The translations under genes and the position numbers were made by a program. A model generated the notes under the pieces. The model was not told the DNA's origin, searched no databases, and worked only from the letters and a program-made list of their open reading frames with translations. This document shows positions 55,091-63,138 of a stretch of DNA of 64,000 bases, in pieces. This stretch comes from Odoribacter sp. (GTDB lineage: Bacteria > Bacteroidota > Bacteroidia > Bacteroidales > Prolixibacteraceae), in contig PNOH01000004.1 of NCBI GenBank assembly GCA_013824715.1, forward strand, positions 62,001 to 126,000, in the 5' to 3' direction. Position 1 is the stretch's first letter. Every line of letters starts with the position of its first letter.

Positions 55091-56668
55091 ATGAAAAAAA
55101 CTAAATTGAAACAGCTTGCTTTCGGAGGACTTGTTATGACTGTGATTCTGGTACAAACCGCCTGTAAACCTTCCGACCTTTCAAAAGAAAACCTGATACC
55201 AAGGCCAGTTTCGGTATCAGCAACCGGAAGTTCATTTGACCTGACCGACCAGACAACTATTTTCGTTCAGGGTGAGTCAGTTGAATTGAAACAGATTGGC
55301 CAGTATCTGGCCGATAAGCTGAATCCTTCAACCGCACTGGGCATCGAAGTAAAAACAACCGCTGATTCTCCTGCTCCCGGGAACATATTTTTGTCACTTT
55401 CAGGCAGCGATGCCGAACTGGGCGATGAAGGTTACGAACTAACTATCACCGGCAAATCAGTTAATTTGGTGGCCAACAAACCTGCAGGACTTTTCCGTGG
55501 TATTCAAACCATTCGTCAGCTTTTACCCGCAAAAGTTGAAATGGGTGACAAACAGAAAGGTCCATGGAAGCTGGCAACTGGAGTAATTCGGGATTATCCG
55601 GCATACGGATACCGGGGTTCGATGCTCGATGTGGCCCGTCATTTCTTTACGGTTGAAGAGGTTAAAAGGCTGATCGATCAAATGGCATTCTATAAAATGA
55701 ATGTATTGCATTTGCATTTGTCCGACGACCAGGGCTGGCGCATCGAGATCAAATCGTGGCCAAACCTGACTGCACATGGCGGTAAAACTGAAGTGGGAGG
55801 AGGCGAAGGCGGTTTTTATACTCAGGAACAATATTCAGATATCGTAAAATATGCACAAGACCGTTTCATCACCATTGTTCCTGAAATTGATATGCCCGGG
55901 CACACCAATGCTGCTCTGGCTTCGTATGCCGAATTAAACATGGATGGTAAGGCCACTGAACTGTACACCGGTATCAAAGTCGGGTTCAGCACCCTGGACA
56001 CGAAAAAGGAGATTACCTACCGGTTTATTGATGATGTAATTCGTGAATTGGCTGTATTAACTCCCGGAGAGTATTTGCATATTGGAGGAGATGAGTCTCA
56101 TGCCACCAAAATTGAAGATTACATTCCTTTTATGAACCGTGTTCAGGATATGGTAATTGCCCATGGGAAAAAGGTATTGGCATGGGACGAAATCGCTTTG
56201 GCAACTCTAAAACCGAATACCGTTGTACAATATTGGGATAAAGCCGAAAATGCGATCAAAGGTGTGGCGCAGGGTGCAAAAGTATTAATGTCGCCGGCTA
56301 AAAATGCATACCTCGATATGCAGTACGATTCAACCAGCGTCTTCGGTTTGCATTGGGCCGCCTACATCGAAGTGGATAAAGGCTACAACTGGGATCCTGC
56401 CAATTTGGTTCCTGAAATTAAAAAGGAAAACATTATGGGAATTGAAGCCCCGCTTTGGTCCGAAACTGTTTCAAACCTGAAAGAAGCTGAATACCTGATT
56501 TTTCCGCGTCTGCCTGGATATGCCGAAATTGGCTGGACACCGGTTGAATTGCGGAATTGGGATAATTATAAAATCCGTTTGGCTAATCACGGCGAACGGA
56601 TGAAAGCCATGAACATCAACTTTTTCCCATCGAAACTGGTTCCGTGGGATGCAAAGGATAAGAAATAA
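55091..56668 (+). CDS. GH20 beta-N-acetylhexosaminidase, lipoprotein
   Basis: A 525-residue lipoprotein (lipobox VQTAC, residues about 21-25). After an N-terminal GH20b domain (about 35-155) the catalytic (beta/alpha)8 barrel shows YRGSMLDVARHFF near 172, HLHLSDDQGWRIEI near 205, and the catalytic pair Asp-Glu in HIGGDESHATK near 333-343; the Trp residues VQYWDKAE and WSETVSNL line the GlcNAc site. It removes terminal GlcNAc or GalNAc from glycans by substrate-assisted catalysis. A terminator follows at 56694-56724. Confidence 0.93.
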   Translation: MKKTKLKQLAFGGLVMTVILVQTACKPSDLSKENLIPRPVSVSATGSSFDLTDQTTIFVQGESVELKQIGQYLADKLNPSTALGIEVKTTADSPAPGNIFLSLSGSDAELGDEGYELTITGKSVNLVANKPAGLFRGIQTIRQLLPAKVEMGDKQKGPWKLATGVIRDYPAYGYRGSMLDVARHFFTVEEVKRLIDQMAFYKMNVLHLHLSDDQGWRIEIKSWPNLTAHGGKTEVGGGEGGFYTQEQYSDIVKYAQDRFITIVPEIDMPGHTNAALASYAELNMDGKATELYTGIKVGFSTLDTKKEITYRFIDDVIRELAVLTPGEYLHIGGDESHATKIEDYIPFMNRVQDMVIAHGKKVLAWDEIALATLKPNTVVQYWDKAENAIKGVAQGAKVLMSPAKNAYLDMQYDSTSVFGLHWAAYIEVDKGYNWDPANLVPEIKKENIMGIEAPLWSETVSNLKEAEYLIFPRLPGYAEIGWTPVELRNWDNYKIRLANHGERMKAMNINFFPSKLVPWDAKDKK

Positions 56669-56693
56669 CAACCAATCATATAAATAATAAATC

Positions 56694-56724
56694 AAACGCT
56701 CCTGGCCCGGGGCGTTTGTTGTTT
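56694..56724 (+). terminator. Intrinsic terminator after the GH20 gene
   Basis: Stem AAACGCTCC / GGGGCGTTT with one U.G pair and a 6-base loop, then GTTGTTT. It starts 26 bp past the stop. Confidence 0.8.
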
Positions 56725-56775
56725 ATATTCAATATCTTTAAGGTAGCCATTTTGCTTTGCTAATTGCCATTCCCA

Positions 56776-59190
56776 ATGAAGAATCTATTTGCTCTCTTTC
56801 TGGTCAATTTATTCCTGATAGGCAACCTTTCTGCACAGAATATTGAGAAATGGATTGACTCCAAAAAACCGCTTCTATTCGAAAAACTTTATCTTCATGT
56901 TGACCGGGAGTTTTATTCGCCCGGCGATAAGATATGGATAAAAGTTTACCAGGTAAACGGAATCACACATAAACTGAATTCGAATTTCAGGAATGTATTC
57001 GTTCAACTGGTTTCGGAAACGGGAAAGGTCATTACTGAGCATGTTTTGTTTTCGGTCAATGGACAGGCCCATGGTGAAATCGTTACCGAAAATCTGGAAA
57101 GCGGAATGTACACCATCAGGGCATATACCAGTTACCTCAAAAACTTTGGCGAAGAGGCTTGTTTTCACAAAAGAATTTGGATTTCCAGGACTATGAATCC
57201 GGCGAATCTGTTTGATAACAATCAGGCCGATTATTCGAAAATTGATGTCTCCTTCTTCCCCGAAAGCGGAAATCTGGTGCTGAATGCCGTTAATACTGTT
57301 GCATTTAAGGCTATTGATGCAAAAGGAAAAGGAATTTATGTGAGCGGTAAAATCCTGAATGATCGGGGCGATACTATTTCTTCGTTCAGTACAAGCTTTT
57401 TGGGAATGGGGAAATTAATCATGATGCCCATGGAAGGTGATAACTATCTGGCCACCATTGATCAGGTTCCGGGAATGAAAGTCCGGTTTGAACCTGCAAA
57501 TCCAAACGGTATTTGCCTGAATTTTAAGGAGAGCAGGGAGTCTCTCTTGTTTGGAGTTTCAGCAAATATGAAACTGGAAAATAAGCCTGCCTTTTATTTT
57601 GTGGCCTCCCACAAAGGATTTGTTTTGTTTTATGAAAAGATTGAAATGAATGATTTTGCGGAGTCATTTAAGCTGAGTAAAAGCAGATTCCCCAAAGGAA
57701 TATCGAAAATATCATTACTCGATACTCTGCTCAATCCATTGGCAGAACGCCTGATTTTCGTGGATGACGGGAAAGATGATATGCTCAAATTGCAGCTAAA
57801 CAAAAGGGAATTCAAACCCCGCGAAGAAGTTACGATCAATATTGAAGCGCTACTGGCATCAGCCGATTCCATTAAATCTACACTTTCAATGGCGGTTGTG
57901 AACAGGAATTATTTGGGTACTTCAGGAAATAGTCAAAACATAAAAAGTTATTTGCTGCTCGACTCCGATTTGAAGGGCGCCATCGAATCGGCAGCTTCCT
58001 GTTTCGTAAACGACGGGCATATTTCGTCGGCCGAAAAACTTGATTTACTGATGATGGTACAGGGATGGAGGTCCTATTTCTGGGACGATATCGAACAAAC
58101 TGAAACTCCTCCAATCGTTGAATGGAACGATGCCGGGATTAATATTAAAGGAGTGGTGAAAAAGCTGTTCTGGGAAGCACCCGTTCCTGAAGCTAAAGTT
58201 GTTCTGGGCCCTGCCGGTGGAAATTTTCTTATGATAGAAACTACTTCTGACGAAAATGGACGATTTGAATTTAAGCAGATCTATCTGCGCGATTCGACCC
58301 AGGTGATGATTAATGCCAAAACGAAAAACGGTGGACGAAATACCAGGATTATACTCGATCCGGCATTTCAAAAAGATTCGGTCATTCAGGTTGATTCAAT
58401 CAATCAAACAACTTTTAATATCGAACCCCACCGGAAGTTTGCCATGGATAATTATTACCGAAGAATGAAGGAAATGGGTTATAATCCGGAGAAAGGGAGT
58501 ATTCTTTTGACAGGAATTGATGTGATTGAACAGCGGATCCCGAAAGAAGCCACCCAATTCAGGATTTACCAGAATGCGGATAAATCACTCAAAATTACAC
58601 CAAACGATTATCAGTACAACAATATTTTTGATTATCTGGACGGCAAAGTAGCCGGATTAATTGTCACCGGTGAACAGATTTCGATCAGGGGTGGAGGAAT
58701 GCCACTCTTTCTGATAGATGGCATCGAAATATCCGATTTTCCACCGGGATCAGGAAATGTCCTGAAAGAAATCAGGGCCCTGCGAATGAAGGAAATTGAT
58801 AAAATTGATATTCTGAAAAGCGGCGGAAATCTCGCTTCGTTCGGATCGAAGGGCGCTGATGGGGTTATTGCCATTTATCGTACAACCGGCGATTATACCT
58901 TAAACAAGGAGCATTATGTCTGGGGGCGAATTACGGAACGAATTAATGGTTACCAGCGAATCGGGAAATTCTATTCGCCCAAATACACAATTGAAAATAT
59001 TAACTTGCCTCAGCCCGATTTCAGGCCTACCTTATACTGGAATCCGGATGTGAGTTTACTAAATGGTAAGGCAAATCTTGGGTTTTTTACTTCTGACGAG
59101 ACCTCCAATTATGATGTTTTTATCGAAGGAATCAGCAAGAGTGGCAAAATCTGCTACGGAACAACAAGTTTTAGGGTCAATAAGAAGTGA
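56776..59190 (+). CDS. Exported MG2-like/TonB-plug domain protein without beta-barrel
   Basis: An 804-residue exported protein. I start at ATG 56776 (MKNLFALFLVNLFLIGNLSA, a signal peptide); an in-frame TTG at 56764 is unlikely. Residues about 25-130 resemble macroglobulin MG2 domains (LYLHVDREFYSPGDKIW, GEIVTENLESGMYTIRAYTSYL, in part). Residues about 470-520 look like a carboxypeptidase-regulatory beta-sandwich, and about 620-690 like a TonB-receptor plug (ISIRGGGMPLFLIDG, GADGVIAIYRTTG). No outer-membrane barrel follows. Such proteins are common in Bacteroidetes, function unproven. Confidence 0.75.
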   Translation: MKNLFALFLVNLFLIGNLSAQNIEKWIDSKKPLLFEKLYLHVDREFYSPGDKIWIKVYQVNGITHKLNSNFRNVFVQLVSETGKVITEHVLFSVNGQAHGEIVTENLESGMYTIRAYTSYLKNFGEEACFHKRIWISRTMNPANLFDNNQADYSKIDVSFFPESGNLVLNAVNTVAFKAIDAKGKGIYVSGKILNDRGDTISSFSTSFLGMGKLIMMPMEGDNYLATIDQVPGMKVRFEPANPNGICLNFKESRESLLFGVSANMKLENKPAFYFVASHKGFVLFYEKIEMNDFAESFKLSKSRFPKGISKISLLDTLLNPLAERLIFVDDGKDDMLKLQLNKREFKPREEVTINIEALLASADSIKSTLSMAVVNRNYLGTSGNSQNIKSYLLLDSDLKGAIESAASCFVNDGHISSAEKLDLLMMVQGWRSYFWDDIEQTETPPIVEWNDAGINIKGVVKKLFWEAPVPEAKVVLGPAGGNFLMIETTSDENGRFEFKQIYLRDSTQVMINAKTKNGGRNTRIILDPAFQKDSVIQVDSINQTTFNIEPHRKFAMDNYYRRMKEMGYNPEKGSILLTGIDVIEQRIPKEATQFRIYQNADKSLKITPNDYQYNNIFDYLDGKVAGLIVTGEQISIRGGGMPLFLIDGIEISDFPPGSGNVLKEIRALRMKEIDKIDILKSGGNLASFGSKGADGVIAIYRTTGDYTLNKEHYVWGRITERINGYQRIGKFYSPKYTIENINLPQPDFRPTLYWNPDVSLLNGKANLGFFTSDETSNYDVFIEGISKSGKICYGTTSFRVNKK

Positions 59191-59308
59191 TGATAACTAT
59201 TTCGAAACACCTTTAAAACTCAGTCATTCGATTATCTGTATTCAAGATGTGAATGATTGAGGATATGCAAACCCCGCCACAAAGAATTTGTTTTCTCCAT
59301 CCATCACT

Positions 59309-60181
59309 TTACTTGTCCAACAACTGAATGGCGCTCGGGATTGCCCACTCCCTGGTTATAATTTTTGGTGATGGCGAGGTATCTTTCAAATCGATATATT
59401 CCATTTTTGCGTTAATGGGCGTTTTAATAAGATAGGGTTTGCATTTGGGGATAGCTGCAATGGCCCTTTTAGATCCCTCATAAAGCGCTTTTCGTGTTTC
59501 TGCGAAAGGATACAAAACCGCTGCCTCACGCGATAAACCCTGCTTTGTTGCAACAGTAACAATATTATTCCCAAAAAACTTTACGGCTTCACGGCAGGTA
59601 GCTACATCACCGGTAACCAATATGGGAGGAACGCCAAAATATCCGGCAATGGTTGCTGTTTGAGCCAACTCGCCCGATTCCACACCGTTGTACCAATATT
59701 TATTCTCCGTTTTCGACGACTGTGTGTGATTCAAAACTCCATCGGGAGTACCATTCATGGCATGAAATCCAAACATAACCACTCCGGAATAGGTGCTGTC
59801 CAGACCCCAGTGATTACTTTCTGGACGCGGTTTGCCGGTGACATACCTGGCTCCGGGTTCCATCAAATGGGGGATAATGGCCTGCGTTCCGTGACCATCG
59901 ATTATAAGTATTTCGGTAGCGCCGCCATCGCGGAGGCCACGAACGACAGCTGCCAAATCGCCCATAAAATACTCACATGCCTGCAGATTAGCCGGGGTAT
60001 CTTTTTCTCTCGTCTGTGCAAACCGATATACTCCGCTAACTCCTTCAAGATCGGTTTCAATAAATATCCTGATTTGGGCGCTGGCCGGTGAAAAACTGGT
60101 AAACAGGAGCGGAAGGAAAAACAGAATCCGATGGCCGTAGGAAGTATGCCATAAAGATTTCTTTTTTTTGGTTTCATCCAT
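59309..60181 (-). CDS. M55-family D-aminopeptidase, exported
   Basis: A 290-residue protein with an N-terminal hydrophobic segment (residues about 17-36, RILFFLPLLFTSFSPASAQ), so probably exported, and an M55 (DppA-type) zinc peptidase core: IETDLEGVSG (metal Asp and Glu) near 42, IDGHGTQA near 94, FGFHAMNG near 136 and the Glu in GVESGELAQ near 168. The family cuts peptides with N-terminal D-amino acids, as found in peptidoglycan. It stands alone. Confidence 0.88.
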   Translation of the reverse strand: MDETKKKKSLWHTSYGHRILFFLPLLFTSFSPASAQIRIFIETDLEGVSGVYRFAQTREKDTPANLQACEYFMGDLAAVVRGLRDGGATEILIIDGHGTQAIIPHLMEPGARYVTGKPRPESNHWGLDSTYSGVVMFGFHAMNGTPDGVLNHTQSSKTENKYWYNGVESGELAQTATIAGYFGVPPILVTGDVATCREAVKFFGNNIVTVATKQGLSREAAVLYPFAETRKALYEGSKRAIAAIPKCKPYLIKTPINAKMEYIDLKDTSPSPKIITREWAIPSAIQLLDK

Positions 60182-60318
60182 CTTATTAAGTTTTATAACA
60201 TTCTGATAATAAATATTTTTGTTTTTGCTAATTCCATTTAAACCTATTTTCTGTGTATATAAGTTATTAATGAGTATCGGGTATTTTACCTAAAGACCAA
60301 AATATTGAGCAATTATCC

Positions 60319-60443
60319 TTTGCCGTTGACTTCAGTCAACGGGTAAAAGATTGATGAAAGACCTGGGCTTTAGCCCAATAACCTGTGGCTAAAGCCATTA
60401 GATATGTCTGTCAATCTATCCGTCAGATGAAGCTGACGGCAAA
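60319..60443. repeat. 125-bp composite palindromic repeat (MITE-like)
   Basis: Its two ends are related inverted copies, TTTGCCGTTGACTTCA... and, on the other strand, TTTGCCGTCAGCTTCA..., and each is itself a 20-bp dyad (60323-60342 and 60420-60439). In the middle are two smaller dyads, TGGGCTTTAGCCCA (60364-60377) and TGGCTAAAGCCA (60386-60397), the second related to the first. It contains no gene. This layout is that of a non-autonomous mobile repeat. The rest of 60182-60478 shows nothing. Confidence 0.75.
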
Positions 60444-60478
60444 ATATAACTTAGGTACAGAACCAGATACTCATAAAG

Positions 60479-61723
60479 TTATTTAATCAAATGTAATTCA
60501 GGTAACGGATACCAAAATGCTTTATTAATTATTTCATTATTTTTTTCAGTTCCTAAATTCATAAAATCAATAATTTTATCTTCGGCAGGGAAATAACCAT
60601 GACAATATCGAGGAGTAACAGTTTCAGGTACAATGCCAATATAATCAACTCCGCTTGCCATTCTGTATATTTCCTCCGCTTTCCCAAGAATAAATGGAAT
60701 GTAATGTTTGTAAAAAGCAATAGCGATTTTTATTGTTTCTATAACTCTTGCTCTGCTATTACCTTCTAATCTAAAGTACCAACCATTTTCATCATGACAA
60801 ACGAAAAGCGAAATATGTGTAGAATTTCCACCTCTGCAAATCTCCCATGGATGACCGCCACAATTCTTTTCAGTTTCGTACCATTTATGAAAGTCTTGAT
60901 ATGATTTTTCATTAAGCATTGTGAGTCCGCAATCCCGACCATCAGCCATTGCAATATATTTTTCTTTTGCTGTTAAAATCTTATTAGATTTATCAAAATA
61001 CTTGTTTGCATCGTATCCAATCTCGCAAAACCGAAAAAAATCTCCTGAATTAATTGCTGATAAATATCTGAATGTCTTCGATTCTGACTGAACTTTGACT
61101 TTTTTAAGGATTTTTAGTATTTCAGGCGAAATTGTATTTTTAAAATCCTGCATATGTTCTGGGAAAATAGACCAGTAATCGCTTCTCAAGATGCGACCTG
61201 TACGTTTTTTATGAGGCAAATTTGCATCAATAAAATCATTGAAATCTTTAACATTGTTCTGAATTAAAATAGTAGTATGCTCTGTAAGCTTTAATAACCA
61301 TTCTATTAATTCTGTATGAAAATCATATACTTGCTCACTACTACTGTCATCTGCATTAAATTGAAGAGTTAGCTTTGAATCTATATAAAAATAAAACACA
61401 TCTGCATATTTAGTTATTGCGAAATTGTACCATTTAATTTTATTAGGATAATAATATTGCCATAAATCTTCAAAGTCTTTCTTATTGCTAGCCTCGCCAT
61501 CTTTTAAATATTCATTGAAATCACCAAAATCTTCTATTTTACCACGTCCCGCAGAAATCCAGATATTTCGAAATTCATCGTCGCCTTGTTTTTCTAAACA
61601 GCACATCATATCAAAAATAGAAATCAAATATTTTATGCTAGATACATTTTTAACTTCAGGATAACTCCGACAAGAATTTATTAATCTGTCTATATAAGGT
61701 GCAGGTACGTTTTTAATTTCCAT
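60479..61723 (-). CDS. Unrecognised 414-residue cytoplasmic protein
   Basis: I do not recognise this protein. It is soluble, has no signal peptide or membrane helix, and is A/T-rich compared with its neighbours (Lys, Asn, Ile, Tyr and Phe are frequent), which suggests horizontal transfer. Noticeable parts: a helical N-terminal half, the stretch GGHPWEICRGGNSTHISLFV near 288-307, NGWYFRLEGNSRARVIETIK near 314-333 and TPRYCHGYFPAEDK near 377-390. The Cys and His residues there could bind metal, but spacing fits no motif I know. It is bounded by a MITE-like repeat downstream and a 250-bp gene-free region upstream. Confidence 0.55.
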   Translation of the reverse strand: MEIKNVPAPYIDRLINSCRSYPEVKNVSSIKYLISIFDMMCCLEKQGDDEFRNIWISAGRGKIEDFGDFNEYLKDGEASNKKDFEDLWQYYYPNKIKWYNFAITKYADVFYFYIDSKLTLQFNADDSSSEQVYDFHTELIEWLLKLTEHTTILIQNNVKDFNDFIDANLPHKKRTGRILRSDYWSIFPEHMQDFKNTISPEILKILKKVKVQSESKTFRYLSAINSGDFFRFCEIGYDANKYFDKSNKILTAKEKYIAMADGRDCGLTMLNEKSYQDFHKWYETEKNCGGHPWEICRGGNSTHISLFVCHDENGWYFRLEGNSRARVIETIKIAIAFYKHYIPFILGKAEEIYRMASGVDYIGIVPETVTPRYCHGYFPAEDKIIDFMNLGTEKNNEIINKAFWYPLPELHLIK

Positions 61724-61974
61724 ATTTTTTTTATTACCATTAGTCCAATGTCATTTCACCGTGCCGTTGTCTTTTCTCCGCTAATGCATATCACTGACAA
61801 CATCCGCAGTCTATGCCCCTTTTTCTTCTGGGGCTCATTATATTGCGAATGTTGTGTGTTATGCGCATACTCTACTCTGCATACGAAGCGGTTCTGTTCG
61901 TGTCCGCACACACTTTGTTCAAAGCGATTTCCTTTAGAAACGGTGTCGTTATGATAGTTCACAATGTTCAGATT
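61724..61974. other. 251-bp gene-free region between the 414-aa and hydrolase genes
   Basis: Both strands are open for about 68 codons here, but neither frame has a plausible protein or start context, so no gene is called. The only structure is a weak dyad GCCCC...GGGGC at about 61816-61836 without a T-run. It carries the promoter of the 414-aa gene if that gene is transcribed separately. Confidence 0.4.
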
Positions 61975-62826
61975 TTATTTATCCAAAAAAGTAAGCACCA
62001 TTTTCATAAGTGCAACTCTCTTATTTGTGAAAGGATGGTCTGTCTGCCAAACCTCATAATCAAAGTAGGATTTGTTTGAACTTTTTATTGCATCGGCTAT
62101 TTCTTTATTGCGAGTATTTTCATCAAGCATTATTATTTTTTTACTCGCTAATGCGTTGCTGTCATTTGCCAAATTATAATAGGCAGGATTTTTAATCACG
62201 GGTTTATAAATATTTTTTGCGGATGTATTTAATACAAAAGATTCATCTGCTAAATTTTCTATCTCCATTGTATCTTTAATGTTTTTGTAGTCCCCATATA
62301 TGTTCCATGTTGAAAGAGCAAATCCCTTTTTTACGCTTGGAAGTTCCTGCAATGCTTTAAGACAAACCCAAGCTCCCATGCTATGTCCAAAGAGAACAAT
62401 ATTTGAGGTGTCAACTTGTAAAGAGTCCTGATATTTTTTACAAAACCCAACCACATTCACGACATCTTCTACACAATTTTTAAAACTAAATTGTCCTTGG
62501 CTACCCCACGAACCACGATAGTTAAAATAAATAACATTCCATCCATGTGCCCTTACAACTTGTGCTAAGTCAAGATTCCGTTCGTTACCCGGATAGCCAT
62601 GCAGCAGTATTAATGTTGGATGCTTTTGTCCTCCGTTAGCTTTATAAATAAAACCTTGCATAAGACTGTTGCCAGATGGAATTGCTAATTCTATAAAACC
62701 AGCAGGTGAGATCTTGTCCCAAGTAATATCTCTCAATACAATAGTGTCAGCAGTGGATTGAGCAAAACTACAAGTAGATGCTAAAGTGATTGTGATTGTT
62801 AGAAATGAAAATAATTGTTTTCGCAT
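61975..62826 (-). CDS. Exported alpha/beta-hydrolase (dienelactone-hydrolase/BAAT-like)
   Basis: A 283-residue hydrolase. I start at ATG 62826, which gives a clean signal peptide (MRKQLFSFLTITITLASTC, cleavage near SFAQ); an ATG at 62859 adds 11 residues before it. The alpha/beta-hydrolase core has oxyanion region LILLHGYPGNERNLD near 70, nucleophile elbow FGHSMGAWV near 150, an acidic loop near 240 (MLDENTRN), and the His in QTDHPFTNKR near 265. Substrate unknown. It is A/T-rich, and the 40-bp repeated element lies upstream in the same orientation, so it is likely an acquired gene. Confidence 0.8.
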   Translation of the reverse strand: MRKQLFSFLTITITLASTCSFAQSTADTIVLRDITWDKISPAGFIELAIPSGNSLMQGFIYKANGGQKHPTLILLHGYPGNERNLDLAQVVRAHGWNVIYFNYRGSWGSQGQFSFKNCVEDVVNVVGFCKKYQDSLQVDTSNIVLFGHSMGAWVCLKALQELPSVKKGFALSTWNIYGDYKNIKDTMEIENLADESFVLNTSAKNIYKPVIKNPAYYNLANDSNALASKKIIMLDENTRNKEIADAIKSSNKSYFDYEVWQTDHPFTNKRVALMKMVLTFLDK

Positions 62827-62935
62827 TGTCATTATATAGTTTAAAAATGTTTGTTTCATGCAGTCAGTTTGATGTTAGCAGTGTCGCCAAAGAGTTGCCC
62901 ATAACGGTTGGCTACCCGCCACGAATTTTAAAATA

Positions 62936-62975
62936 CTAATATACAATGTATTTTCAGGAAAATTAATCTAAAGTT
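62936..62975 (-). repeat. 40-bp element, copy C, upstream of the alpha/beta-hydrolase
   Basis: On the minus strand it reads AACTTTAGATTAATTTTCCT to TATATTAG and matches copy A at 37 of 40 positions. It lies 109 bp before the ATG at 62826, in the orientation of that gene. No CCTGACAG palindrome accompanies this copy. Confidence 0.7.
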
Positions 62976-63093
62976 GTATATACGCCAATAATTAAATTTG
63001 TGCGATTGGAACCAGCCCGGAGAGGATATCAAACACCACGGTGTTTTGAAGTTTCATAATTCTTCAACTTCTTTATTCTTGCAACTTTCTTTC

Positions 63094-63101
63094 TATCTTT
63101 G
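63094..63101 (+). promoter_or_regulatory. -7 box for leuS
   Basis: TATCTTTG, a full match, 38 bp before the leuS ATG. No -33 TTTG at normal spacing. Confidence 0.5.
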
Positions 63102-63138
63102 CCGCTCACGTTCAGAAACCTTTATCACACGCATAAAA

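Noticed and set aside
56764-56775. TTG start for the MG2/plug protein
   Set aside because: The ATG 12 bases later begins a canonical signal peptide; the TTG would add MPFP before it without reason.
61748-62079. Frames on both strands in the gene-free region upstream of the 414-aa gene
   Set aside because: Cys/His-rich peptides without start context; the frames overlap each other on opposite strands and one runs into the hydrolase gene.
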